DNA from: Helicoverpa zea
Taxonomy: Eukaryota; Arthropoda; Insecta; Lepidoptera; Noctuidae
Assembly: GCF_022581195.2 (NCBI RefSeq)
Contig: NC_061463.1
Span: forward strand, 5,146,001-5,210,000
DNA length: 64,000 nucleotides
Direction: 5' to 3'
The notes under the pieces are model-generated. The model was not told where the DNA came from. It ran no database searches and worked only from the letters and a program-made list of their open reading frames with translations. Every line of letters begins with the position of its first letter. Position 1 is the first letter of the stretch. Shown piece by piece: positions 34,096 to 45,750 of this stretch. The translations under genes were made by a program, and so were the position numbers.

Positions 34096-34824
34096 ATGGT
34101 TAATAATTACAAAAAGAAAGGCAAGAATAAAAAGAAGAAACAACTTAGGGCTAAAAATGTTGCTGCTGGTGAAGAACGGTCAGAAGATCATCAGGACCAA
34201 GTTGAGGATGAGGGAAACGAATTTGATGATCAAGGTGAGCCCGCTAGTGACAAACCTATAAAAAGACAACACGAAAACGATGATGACTCTGACGCAGAAG
34301 ACAAACCGAAGCGAAAGAAAAAGAAGAAGCAACCTGTTGCTACAGAATCAACTGACAAGAAGGGAAATAAGTCAATTAGGCAAATAAAAAGGGAAAAGCA
34401 TGCAGCACGCCAGGCTGAAGCTCAGACCGCAGCTAAAGATCAGCTTAAAGGTCAATGTATAAATTACCTATCACAGTGGAAACATGACAAACAAAACTGG
34501 AAGTTCATGAAAGCAAAACAAGTATGGCTTTACAAGAATAAATTTTCAACACATTTAATACCAGACTCTTCATGGCCAGTGTTTTTAGAATATTTTGAAT
34601 CTGCACAAGGTAATATTCGCAACATGTTGTTGGATGATGCTAAAAAAATTATTAAACAAATGGACGAATGGACAGAGTCTCAAAATGGGGATGGAAAAAA
34701 CAAAGAGATTGAAGATGGAGATGACGAAGAAAATGAAGACGATGAATCAGGCTCACAAACCAAGAAACCTGATAATAATGTATATAAGAGAGCTAGGGAT
34801 TTAATACAATGTCTAGAAGAATAA
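34096..34824 (+). CDS. C7orf50-like WKF-domain protein
   Basis: A single-exon gene of 242 aa. The first half is lysine- and acid-rich and looks nucleolar (KKKGKNKKKKQ, PKRKKKKKQ). The second half carries the WKF domain, with WKHDKQNWKFMKAKQVWLYK at about residues 134-153 and SSWPVFLEYF after it, as in human C7orf50 and related nucleolar proteins. A role in ribosome biogenesis is inferred from the family. The poly(A) signal AATAAA (34820-34825) overlaps the stop codon, so the 3' UTR must be very short. It converges on the thioredoxin gene 92 bp away. Confidence 0.88.
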   Translation: MVNNYKKKGKNKKKKQLRAKNVAAGEERSEDHQDQVEDEGNEFDDQGEPASDKPIKRQHENDDDSDAEDKPKRKKKKKQPVATESTDKKGNKSIRQIKREKHAARQAEAQTAAKDQLKGQCINYLSQWKHDKQNWKFMKAKQVWLYKNKFSTHLIPDSSWPVFLEYFESAQGNIRNMLLDDAKKIIKQMDEWTESQNGDGKNKEIEDGDDEENEDDESGSQTKKPDNNVYKRARDLIQCLEE

Positions 34825-34849
34825 ACCTGTTGTTTCATTTGCATTTATT
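34820..34849. terminator. convergent poly(A) signals, C7orf50-like and thioredoxin
   Basis: On the plus strand AATAAA at 34820-34825 overlaps the TAA stop of the C7orf50-like gene. On the minus strand AATAAA at 34849-34844 serves the thioredoxin gene, whose cleavage 10-30 nt further would fall at or inside the end of the C7orf50-like reading frame. The two mRNAs therefore probably overlap. Confidence 0.65.
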
Positions 34850-34916
34850 TTTTATCTACTACATGGTAACAACAATAATTTAAAGAGTGTGAAATACAAT
34901 ATTATCACATCATATC

Positions 34917-35575
34917 TTAAATAACTTCTTTCTTGCTTTCATCAGAAGTAAAGCCTTCAATCCATTTGCGCAGCTTATCTGTGTCCTGCAAGCCTACCAA
35001 GCGATGCAAGACCTTTCCATTCTTGATGGCCACCAATACAGGCACAGAGCTCACTTCATAGTCCAAAGCCAAGTCTGTCTGTTCATCTATGTCAACTTTG
35101 GCAAGAACTACCTTGCCCTTGGATTCAGAAATAATAGATTCTAGTCTAGGAGTCAGCAGGCGACAAGGATTGCACCATCTGTAAATAGATTGCAAATATG
35201 TACCTAAACATTTTGTTTTTCTTTTTATGTTGGGTGGTGGTGATAGTGACGTTTACTGTCTACCAATAACATTGCATAATGCTTATCAGGCAGATTACAG
35301 AACTTAATTTAGTCAGTTTACGACATTATAAATCCGCATACTCACGTAGCAAAGAAGTCAACTACGACTGGGACTTTGCTGTTGATGACTTTATCTTTGA
35401 AGTCATCCGTACTTTGAATTTTGACTATATCGCCTTTCACGGATGTTACAGATAAATATCTGATAGGCTGAGGCGATTTCAATGCGTTTGCATTGCGAAC
35501 AAATACATTGACGACATTTTTTGCGAACATTTTTGCGTAGTTTTTTGACAATTTGCAAAAAGGACGAAAGCCCAC
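34917..35575 (-). CDS. TXN2: mitochondrial thioredoxin
   Basis: Two exons, 35346-35575 and 34917-35178, give 163 aa. A basic, hydroxylated N-terminus (residues 1 to about 50) acts as a mitochondrial presequence. The thioredoxin fold follows: VVVDFFATWCNPC with the redox cysteines, VDIDEQTDLALDYEVSSVPV with the cis-proline, and VGLQDTDKLRKWIE. The protein reduces disulfides in the matrix with thioredoxin reductase and peroxiredoxin 3. The active site is WCNPC, not the usual WCGPC. The intron splits the codon just before the active-site tryptophan. It is head-to-head with eIF3L (539 bp). Confidence 0.93.
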
Positions 35576-36114
35576 AGATTTGGTGACAGACTGACTGAAT
35601 GAAGTGAATGAGAAATTTTGTGCAGTGTGAAGTGTGAACTGTGAATGATGTTAACTCATTGACATATTCCAAGCTCGATGTGTTAACTACATAAAAAGTG
35701 TTAGAGTGGCACTCTATGAGATAAGTGACTCTTTCGACTCGACTATCTTACTGTGACGAATTTTGAAGTTACTGCTTATTACGGTTGACACACCTGAACA
35801 TTATTCGCTGCTGTAAGTATTTAACAATCGGGGTATTCCTATGCTATCTAGTAGGTAGTTTGGCCACACTCCTGGAGAAAAGAGATCCTGAAAAGCTTGA
35901 AAAAATCGACTAAATTAATTATCGCCAATTAAATCTCTTATCGCCAGTAATTCACTCCAGCAACTCCCTAGTTTATTGCATCTGTACCCTGCTGCTGTTC
36001 TACATTCTTTTTTAGTCTGTGGTCGTGGAAGATATCCGCGACAGCATTCTTTTTCCGACAGATTGTAATGAAATAAACTGTTTTCTGAAGTGTTTTAGTT
36101 GAAAATACATTAAA

Positions 36115-39100
36115 ATGTATTCCAGTGACGACTATAATGAGGTATTCATTGACATAATACCAATAATTGAAGATTTAGTAACGAATTTCCATCATAACCT
36201 CTCAAGTGCAAAAACGTAAGCAGCTATCGGAACACTAATAAATGCCTAATTTCTGTGTTTTTAGGGTGGATATGAATCCTACGGGGATTATGAACCCCAT
36301 ACAGGTGATCCCCAGTATGACTTGGAATTTGATAGATCTTCATTCTATAAAATGCCTGACATGGTAAGTACCTATATAGTTTTTAATAAATGGCATGAAT
36401 CATGACTCCTTTCTATATTTATGAAGATTTACTACAATAATCTATAAAATTCAGATAAACTAGTATCAATTTTCTGAACAAAGTCACCACTTACAAATTG
36501 TTATTAAATTGAAAGAATTGCAGGATACATAAAACTTTTACTGATTTCTGTAACATTTTACCTTTTAGGTCAAGAAGTTCCTTGTCTACTTCCGTAACAT
36601 GATCAATGAGGGAGTCACATATGAGATCCTGAACCTCTATGAGAATACATTCCCAAAACTTACTGAACAGTATTTTGAGAATACTCCATGGCCCGATGAG
36701 AATGAGGTTGCACCTGTTGTGGACAATGACCATGTAAGTACTAATATAATTTAAATTATTTAAAAACAACTATAGAGTGTTAATCACCATGCTTGCTCAA
36801 TGCAGGTTGGTGATTCCACCTACAATCCAGTTTTCCTCAAGATGTTTTCTTTCACCTTTAGGTACTGATGTCATTGGTGTTAAAAATATGCTTAGAAATT
36901 ACAATATGACTTGCCTGACCTGTAATCAACCTACACTCAGAAGCTGGTGCTTTTAACCACTATGCCACAACTATAAAAAAATATATATTATGTAAAATGT
37001 TTCAGGTATTCATGATTCTGTACAAAGAACTGTACTATCGCGATATTTACGCGCGTGTGCCTGGTGGCCCAAAACCTGAGCAAAGGTTCCACTCATTTTA
37101 CAACTATTGTGACCTCTTCAACTACATCCTGTCTGCGGAGACGCCTGTGCCCCTGGAACTGCCTGACCAGTGGCTGTGGGAGCTCATTGATGAGTTTGTC
37201 TATCAATTCCAGTCATTTGCCCAATACAGGTATGTTAAAAAATTATTGAGCTTTGTTTAGTTGTATTAATATTATGGCTGTAGGTAAATAAATATTATTT
37301 TTGCATCTCTTTCAGGTCCCGCACATCAAAGCTGAGTCCTGCTGAGATTGATGCCCTCAATACTGAGAACAAGGCGTGGAATGTCCTCTGCATTCTCAAT
37401 GTGTTGCACTCCCTTGTAGATAAGTCCAACATCAAGAGGCAACTTGAAGTAAGTAATGTAAGCTGTAAACTTTTTTCTTTTGTTTTCTTTTTTATTTCAT
37501 TTTTTGCATGTGGTGTGAAAGGGAGCTTGGAAGTGATAGTGGTAACTGTGTTATTACTGACTGTTGTGGAACAAGTCTTTTGATGAGGAATTGATAGAGG
37601 ATGGAAGTCTACCATAACATATCAATACCATATCATATTTAATTAACAAGAAGTGTATGTTAGTATAAGAATGGAGATTGATTATGGAATGTTGGCCAAT
37701 GTTAAGGTAAAAAAAATATTTGCATATTTTGACCCATCTTTCATGAGATCATAACATTTCATATAATTCATCTATTACATAATTACAAATTAAGAGTACA
37801 CCAATGGCTGATTTTGCAATCATCAGTTACTCTATCTGAGGCTTATAAATATGACTTGCTTGTTTGACATATTTTCTGTATAAACTGTCAAAATGTCAAA
37901 CATATTATTCAGATAAACGTTATCTTGTGGTTGAAAAATGGGCCCTACCAGTAACATTCTGTAATGTGGATTAACACCTTGTATGCTGGTGCGCAGATCT
38001 ACGCGAGACAATGGATTTTCTATTGTTCTCTAATTAGCGGCATTCAAGAGGTTAATATGCAAGTGACATCCCGCCGCAATATAATGTTAAATTTCCAGGT
38101 GTATGCTGCTGGCGGCGACCCTGATTCAGTTGCGGGAGAGTTCGGCCGTCACTCTCTGTACAAAATGCTGGGCTACTTCTCCTTAGTAGGCCTTTTGCGC
38201 CTTCACTCTTTACTTGGAGATTATTACCAGGCCATCAAGGTAAGACTATACATATAAAAATAGCAGTTAGAGGATTATTATCAAATATATATATTATGAT
38301 ACCCTATAAACAATTTTTTTTTAATAATAATTTCTTCTGTTACAGGTTCTGGAGAACATTGAGCTCCACAAGAAGTCTCAATACTCACACGTGCCAGCGT
38401 GTCAGATTTCTACATCCTACTACGTGGGATTCGCGTACATGATGATGCGTCGGTACGCCGATGCCATTCGCACGCTTTCTTCAGCTCTGCTGTACATGCA
38501 GCGCACTAAGCAACTGTTCTCGTCCCGTTCATACCAGAACGATCAGATCAATAAGCAAACAGAGCAGATGTATCATCTGTTGGCCATATGCCTGGTCCTC
38601 CACCCACAGTGCGTTGATGAATCCATCCAGCAGGTATGTAATAGAAGCTTAAACTTCTTGGTCAAGACTAATACTATAGACAGGTACAGACTAACACTAT
38701 TGTTTTAAATTTTATAGGTACTGCGTGAAAAGAACTATCACGAAAAGATGTTCAAGATGCAATATGGTGACCTGGGAGAATTCGAGAGCTGCTTCACCTT
38801 TGCTTGCCCCAAATTCCTGTCCCCTTGCCCTCCGCCCATCGAACCCGGCTCCAACTACGGCCGTGACGCCGTCAAACACCAAACCCAGGTGTTCATGGAT
38901 GAGGTAAGTTAGCTTGAATATAATAAGCATTTGGTTTCATAATCCCTTGACAAGCTATTTAAGAAAGACGTACACGAAAATGAAAGCCTTAGAAATAGTG
39001 ACGTAACCACAGATTATATAATAGTTACTACGTAACAGATAAATCACTCCATACAAAAAAGTCCATACCTACTGTTATAAGCACCTACAAGTTCCCCAAC

Positions 39101-40692
39101 TACCTACAAATTCCTAGCTGCGTTATAAAATGAACCTTAAAAGCTCGAGCGCTTGATTGTTATTCCAATGCGATAGCGCACAGTTCAGTGACCGCAACCG
39201 TGCCGTGGCCGTGCTTAGGGTTGCTTCTTACAATTTATTAATATTTAAGTAGGAAAACAAAGTTACGCTTATTTTAAGATAGCCTTTTTTTTATAACTGA
39301 GTTTTTAAATAGAAAGTAATATCAAGAATATTTTTCTTTAGTTAACTATTGTATTGCCTACTAAAATGGAGTAAATATGGGTACATATTACTAAATATTA
39401 CCTGATACGTAAGCATAGGTAAGTATTTAAGTAAAGCTTTCGTCAAAATCAAAGGCGGTTTCCAACTATTTTTCGAGCACAAGTGCCATACCCCATATGG
39501 TACAACTCCGTCGAGTGTTGATACATACCTAAAATTGGTTTCTGCGTAGCGACACGCGTAATGTTCCGAGTCGTCATTAAGTTGGACCAGAACTATACCT
39601 ACTTACACTCGAGATGTGTTTTGAGCTACAAAACTCACAATACAGTTCATATAACTAAGTAGGTATCTAAAGTAAAATAAGTACCTAATGATCTCTGTTG
39701 TTAAAATCATAAAGTAGATAATAGAATTACTAGATAAGTTCATACATATAAAATGTTTCTAAATCTTACAATAGTCGCATATAAACCAACACAACTCAAA
39801 ATAATCCATCAGTTTGTGAGGTAGCTGAAAAAACCTAATAAAAACCAACAGCATAACATGCCACGAAATAAAAATAATAATATTGGAGCGCGCGCGGCGC
39901 GTGTGACTGTTGAAAGCCCTGAGCCGCGTGGGGCTACCGGTAACCCAGCGAGCGGTAGGCATTTATCGCGCGCAAGTACGTCGAGTGACAGAGGCCTGAC
40001 GTAACTTAGGTAATGACTTTCTCCAGGTTCGTCAGCAAAAGATGCTGCCAACAATTCGGTCGTACTTGAAACTGTACACGACCCTGCCCCTAGCTAAGCT
40101 GGCCGCCTTCATGTCGGCAGCGCGCGGCGGCGACAGAGACGCGGCTCGCGAACACGCCGCCCTCGCCATCCATCTGCTGTGCTTCAAGCATAAGATGAAG
40201 AACGTTGTCTGGACTAAAGGCCCTAGTGGTCTTGATGGAAAGTTCCAGAGCGGTTCTGAGGTAAAAATAACATATGCTAATATTACTTTGCATATTTCAT
40301 ATTTCTTGAGCTAAGCAAATGCGATGTTTGCTACACTTTCAGTTGATAACTACAGCAGACTACATACAAATATAATGAGACTAAACCTTATAAAATCAGA
40401 ATAAGATCAAGGATACTTTTTATCTGGGTGTGGCAAGTAGTTCAGTCGTGGCGGGGGTGAATATGCGATCGGGATTCAGACAGAAAATATATCTATAGCA
40501 ATCAAGCATATTATACCAAGATTATTAATGGAAAATGTTTTTTTTTTATCTTTTCAGCTGGACTTTTACATTGATAATGACATGATTCACATTGCTGACA
40601 CCAAGGTGGCTCACCGTTTCGGCGATTTCTTCATTCGCAAACTGCTTAAGTTTGAAGAGCTCAACCGCAAACTTCACCACATCAAAATATAA
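36115..40692 (+). CDS. eIF3L: eukaryotic translation initiation factor 3 subunit L
   Basis: Ten exons (36115-36141, 36265-36363, 36569-36733, 37006-37229, 37316-37448, 38099-38239, 38346-38633, 38718-38903, 40027-40260, 40558-40692) give 543 aa. The match to eIF3L is colinear: VKKFLVYFRNMINEG, ELYYRDIYARV, FHSFYNYCDLFNYIL, GRHSLYKMLGYFSLVGLLRLHSLLGDYYQ in pieces, and the PCI-type C-terminus FYIDNDMIHIADTKVA. eIF3 binds the 40S subunit and recruits mRNA. AATAAA is at 40728-40733, 26 bp from the opposing PTCD1 signal. Introns contain transposon remnants but no snoRNA I could find. Confidence 0.96.
36795..36965 (+). repeat. transposon remnant in eIF3L intron 3
   Basis: CAATGCAGGTTGGTGATTCC, then CCAGTTTTCCTCAAGATGTT and TTGCCTGACCTGTAATC are degenerate versions of a dispersed lepidopteran retroelement tail. 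No open frame. Confidence 0.5.
37807..37946. mobile_element. small MITE in eIF3L intron 5
   Basis: The two ends are imperfect inverted repeats: GCTGATTTTGCAATCATCAG with a TCTGAGG block on the left, and ATTCAGATAAACG and TGGTTGAAAAATGGGCC on the right. The interior holds an ACTGTCAAAATGTCAAA motif. Length about 140 bp. Confidence 0.55.
38904..40026 (+). other. long eIF3L intron 8
   Basis: This 1.1-kb intron interrupts a gene whose other introns are mostly under 300 bp. It has a GC-rich patch near 39885-39990 but no exon, RNA gene or transposon that I can identify. Confidence 0.5.
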
Positions 40693-40727
40693 TCTGTCTC
40701 AAATAACTTGAATTTGTAACTGCTTAA

Positions 40728-40763
40728 AATAAAGTTACAAATATTTCTAATATCTCTTTTATT
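40728..40763. terminator. convergent poly(A) signals, eIF3L and PTCD1
   Basis: AATAAA for eIF3L is at 40728-40733. On the minus strand AATAAA at 40763-40758 directly abuts the PTCD1 stop codon (40766-40764). With normal 10-30 nt spacing both transcripts would end inside the same 40-bp interval and overlap. Confidence 0.65.
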
Positions 40764-43046
40764 TTACGTTCTGGGGGCATAGGGCACATATTTCCTATTC
40801 CTTTTATAAAATTTCTTTGGTTCCTCAATTTGGACTGAGTGTCGCTGAACTGTCTGTGGAAAGTTTTCTCTGAACTGCTGCCAAGGATGTTCTGATTTTA
40901 ACGCTTCTTCAATATTGACGTCTTTCAGCCAACTGTTATAGTATTTAGAGAATATTTCATATGACTTCTTAAAAACTTCTGAATTTCCACTCTGAAACAA
41001 ATTATTTTAGGTATAATAAGTGAACGTCTATGTGTCACATACTGTTTTAATTACAGGCAAATACCAAGGTGTTATAAGTAAACTCATTGAGATTCCCACA
41101 TACCTGTTTGATGATATTTTGGCATTTGTCATTGAAGGCTTCCAGGTGTTTTAAGAATATGCCATTAACTTTAATATTTTCCTTTTTGACTACATTCATG
41201 ATGTACAAGACATAGCCAAATTGCACATTGGCTGTCCCTTGTCTCAGCAATGCACCTAGAACTTCCATATTAACCCTGCAAAATACAAGAGCACAATTTA
41301 GATTAATTTGGCTTCACTCATATTCAGTTGTGTCATCATAAAATAGGTCTTACTTCAACTGTTTTTCTTCCATTTCTTTGAGAAGTTTCTCTGCACTCTC
41401 CTTAGTTTTACAGGCCATTGCTAGCACACCATAAGTCATAATGTTGACTTTTAGTTTCAACCTTTTTGAATGTGGATACCTCTTCTTGCGAAATTCTATT
41501 TCTTTTGTAATAATATCTGGAACTGCCTGTAGTAAAAATAAAAATTAGGATAGAATAAAAGCAAAAAACATATTAACACTGCAATGATTGAAGAACTTAC
41601 AAACGCAGCATCATAATCAGATCTCATGCACCTTTTCTTTATAAGCATATTGTAAAAATCAATATCAGCTTTGACTTCAAAAGATTTCATTTGCTGTAGC
41701 AATTTTTCCTCAGCTTCTGTAGTGTTATCTAACAATGGTAGCATTTGTGTAAAAGTTTTGATATCTGGTTTTATTGAAAAAGCTTTCATTTCATTCAAAA
41801 AGTCATCTTGCCCTCCCACCACTGCAAACTTATCTTGTAATGTATGAACTTCTTGTAATGCTGTCACTTGCTCCATGTTTAATACTTTGGATAATAAGTT
41901 CGGTACAGTCCTTGTGTTTCTGCTTTTATCCAATTTGTTTACAAATTCCATGGTTACATTGTTTTTCTTATCAATTATACTTAAATCACTGGAAGTTGCC
42001 TCTGTTCCTACATCACTAACAGACTTTGGAGCATCAAGTAATGCTTTTTTACCTTCTTCTATTTCTAGAGTTTTACTTGGTTCAGTCAGTTTTAACTTCT
42101 TCCTACTATTTAATTGTAATTGTATTTGAGAGTTTATCATACTGATAAGTTCCTCAATATCTTGCTGACTGCCTAAATTACAATCTTTTACACATTTTAA
42201 CATTAAATTAAAACTATAAATATTAGGCTTCTCCTTCATTTTCAGCATTTTCCTCCAAACTATGAGGGCATGGCGCAACCCATTTTGTTTGTCAGAAATA
42301 CAAGCTTGAAGAAGGTGGTTCATAGTATGGGCTTTTATCCTGAACTTCTTTGCCACCATTTCATCAACAAGTTGGAAAGCTGTAGGTAAGTCACCACATC
42401 TACCAAATGCTTTAATCATTGCATTATAGTTTGTCACATTAGGTTCGTATCCTTTCTCAATCATCAGCTCTTTAAGATGCTGGGCTCTGTTCAGTCCATC
42501 TGCTGGCCAGGGACTGTTAGCACAAGCATGAAATAAGCAAGTGTAAGTATCTCCAGTGGGTCGCAGCGCTCGTTTCTTCATATCATTGAACAATTTGAAA
42601 GCTTTTTTAGTATATCCAACATCAGCACAAGCACCAATGAGTATGTTATAAATGTAGTTTTCTGGTTTCACCCTATCTTCTTTTAACATTCTTACTTCCA
42701 GCACGTCCATAGCTTCTTTAAGTCTTTTATATTTCAGGCATTGCTTAATTATATCGGCGTATTGCTTCGTAGTTAATTTCTGTTTATTTAAAGGTTTATT
42801 TTCTAAAAATTGCTGCTCTTGTATATCGCCTTCATCTTCAAGTTCGTCTGAGGTATTACCTGACCGGGAAAGAGTACCAAAGGTGTCAGGATCTTCTAAA
42901 TATACCAAGTTATCTTCTGTTTTGAATTCCCTTGGCTTCTGGATTTTAATTTCTTCGGGCAGAGCAACAGAAGTTGCAATGAAATTGTGACGAATGACAT
43001 TAATATTTCTTATAATTCTCAACAATTTTGTGCACCGGAAAGCCAT
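40764..43046 (-). CDS. PTCD1: mitochondrial pentatricopeptide repeat protein 1
   Basis: Four exons (41601-43046, 41354-41526, 41104-41275, 40764-40991) give 672 aa. The N-terminus is a basic presequence. The YLEDPDTFGTLSR motif and successive PPR helices follow (YADIIKQCLKYKRLKEAMDV, YIYNILIGACADVGYTKKAF, TYTCLFHACANSPW, YNAMIKAFGRCGDLPTAFQL). PTCD1 binds mitochondrial RNA and affects tRNA processing and 16S rRNA or large-subunit stability. The start at 43046 is the only Met before the presequence. It is head-to-head with GRWD1, 267 bp between start codons. The poly(A) signal is contiguous with the stop. Confidence 0.92.
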
Positions 43047-43313
43047 AGCAAAATACTATTTAATTAATTAAAACACAGTTTAAATATACAAATTAATATT
43101 ATAACCTAAAATACAAAAATAAATCAAATTATGACATGTGAACAGCTGCCACTGTCAAACCGAAATCGATTTTTACTTCTGTCATCTGTGGTCAAGGAAT
43201 GCCGAGTCGAGTGTCAGTTGTCAAAATCGAGAAATCGAGCGACTGAAAATAACCTAAATCACGCGTGTCGTGTTGTTGATAGTAAAAGAAAGTTACTTCT
43301 GTTATTTGTAACT

Positions 43314-45642
43314 ATGTCGGCTAATGAAGCAGAAGACCAGATGGAGGCTAGTTCCTCTGAAGGTGAAGATGAGGTTATGGAAGGAGAGGAAGAGGACGAT
43401 GACCGTCCCAAGACTTATCTCCCAGGACAACCTCTGAAGGAAGACGAGCGGCTAGTGTGTGACCAGTCGGCCTATGTGATGCTACATCAAGCTCAGACTG
43501 GCGCCCCTTGTCTAAGCTTCGACATTGTTCCTGATAATCTTGGTAACGACAGGAATGAGTACCCGATGACCGCTTATTTGGTTTCCGGCACTCAGGCTTC
43601 CAGTGCACATTTAAATAAGTAAGTCAAACTTATTTATTAAAACTACAGGCAACATAATTTTATAAAATAGGGAATCTCAAATTCTAACATTATCTTGCAT
43701 ATTTACTTATCAGGAATATTGCAACAATTTTTTTATTTTAGTTTGTTAGTGATCAAGATGTCAAACTTGCACCAAACATCGAAAGCTGAAGATGAGGAAG
43801 AATCTGACGAAGAAGACGATGATGATGATGAGGAGGAGGATGAAGAGAAAAAGCCACAAATGACATTCTCTTTCATCAAGCACCAGGGCTGTGTCAATAG
43901 AATTAGGGTAAGAAACATCTCATTTTTATATCTCTTATTTATTTACATATTTATAGTAAAAATAAAAAAACTAAACTCTAAAAATTCATCCCTATCGCTG
44001 TTGACTGGGAGATGCCCAAAAGCCTGGCACATTTTATATTGTGAGAACTAAAAAATATACAAGTTTTTATTGATTAAATCAGACTATTACAGATTACTGA
44101 TAAAAAACTCTACATTGACTTGAAATATATGACCATGAACACAATAAATTTTTACAGGCAACAAGTTTCAGAAATTCAGTTCTAGCTGCAAGTTGGTCTG
44201 AATTAGGCAGAGTAGATATTTGGAACATAACACAACAATTACAAGCAGTGGATGACCCTACTCTACTGGAACGTTACAACCTGGATACTGTTAATAATCC
44301 TGTCAGACCTCTTTACTCATTCAATGGACACCAGCAAGAAGGATTTGGAATAGATTGGTGTCCCACAGAACTTGGTGTGAGTAGACAATCTTTTAAAACT
44401 ATTTTAGGTCACAAGTAACTTTTTATTGACACAGTATTGAATTGCACAACTTCTATTATTATTGCCCAAATTCTCTAAGGCAGCTGTAATACTTTGTGTC
44501 TCTGTTATTAAAAAAATAATTTAAATTTTCTTAAATTATTGTTGATTGTATTGTAAAAAATTGCTTGAAAATTACAGGTGCTGGCAACTGGTGACTGCAG
44601 GAGAGATATACACATTTGGAAGCCCAACCAGGCTGGTACTTGGGAAGTAGACCAGAGGCCTCTAGTGGGACACACTAGCTCTGTTGAAGATATACAGTGG
44701 TCACCTAATGAGAGGCAAGTCATCACATCCCAATTAATGTTAGGACTTATTTACAACATAAAAAGATTAATAAGGAATTTTGATATTTCAGGAATGTAGT
44801 AGCATCCTGTTCTGTAGATAAATCAATAAGAATATGGGACACAAGAGCAGCTCCTCACAAAGCCTGCATGCTGGCAGTTGAGAATGCTCATCAAAGTGAT
44901 GTCAATGTTATTTCATGGAATAGTAAAGAGCCATTCATTGCAAGTGGTAAGATCATCTACTTTCATTATTATATTTATTATAATTAAAACAGTATACATA
45001 TAATACAGTTCCATACATATAGTTATCAGCACGAATATTGAGCTCTCGGCGGAAGAGTGGGGATCGCTTTGCGTACTGTACACATAAGACAATAAACCAA
45101 TAAATCGCTTCTCGCGCAGGTGAAGGTCAGGGCTCAATATCCATGCCGATGATTATACATATGATGAATCAGTTTTTCATAATGCTTTATTGCTAATTCC
45201 AGGTGGAGATGATGGATTCCTTCACATTTGGGATTTAAGGCAATTGGCAAGCAAAACCCCAGTGGGTACTTTCAAGCACCACACAGCGCCTATTACCTCG
45301 GTAGAGTGGCACTGGACTGAACCCAGTGTTCTGGCGTCTAGTGGTGAAGACCATCAGGTTGCTCTTTGGGACTTAGCTGTAGAGCGGGATGATGATGACG
45401 TGGTTGATGAAGAATTGAAGGTATGTTTGGTCCTTAAAACTATAAAATGTCTTAAAGCTATATGGAAATCCAGTAATTCAACATACTTCAAATTATTGTT
45501 GCAGAACCTACCACCACAGCTTCTATTCATCCATCAAGGACAGAGTGATATAAAAGAATTGCACTGGCACAAACAAATGCCAGGAGTCATGGTGACAACA
45601 GCACACACTGGATTTAATATATTCAAAACTATTAGTGTATGA
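43314..45642 (+). CDS. GRWD1: glutamate-rich WD repeat protein 1
   Basis: Seven exons (43314-43618, 43742-43907, 44158-44376, 44578-44714, 44792-44946, 45203-45420, 45505-45642) give 445 aa, against 446 in human. An acidic N-terminus is followed by an Asp/Glu run and WD repeats (WSELGRVDIWN, GDCRRDIHIW, SVDKSIRIWDTRAA, GGDDGFLHIWDLR, GEDHQVALWDLAVE). GRWD1 (Rrb1 in yeast) chaperones ribosomal protein uL3 and also binds histones. The Met at 43314 was chosen over an in-frame Met at 43131 because the latter adds a non-conserved basic stretch. Intron 4 uses a GC donor. Its stop overlaps AATAAA. Confidence 0.95.
45023..45155. mobile_element. small TIR MITE in GRWD1 intron 5
   Basis: TATCAGCACGAATATTGAGC at the left is mirrored by GCTCAATATCCATGCCGATG at the right, giving about 20-bp imperfect inverted repeats. 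The interior is short and GC-richer than the intron. Confidence 0.65.
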
Positions 45643-45678
45643 ATAAAACAATAAAATTTAATTCAATATTGTTTTATT
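45640..45678. terminator. convergent poly(A) signals, GRWD1 and PMS2
   Basis: AATAAA at 45642-45647 starts on the last base of the GRWD1 stop codon TGA, and a second AATAAA follows at 45651. On the minus strand TTTATT at 45673-45678 gives the PMS2 signal, 73 bp after its stop. The 3' ends therefore face each other within about 30 bp. Confidence 0.65.
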
Positions 45679-45750
45679 ATCTTCATGATTAATTGAAATA
45701 TATAGTAACATCATTGAGATTGATTTTAATACTCGTAAAATACCACAAAA

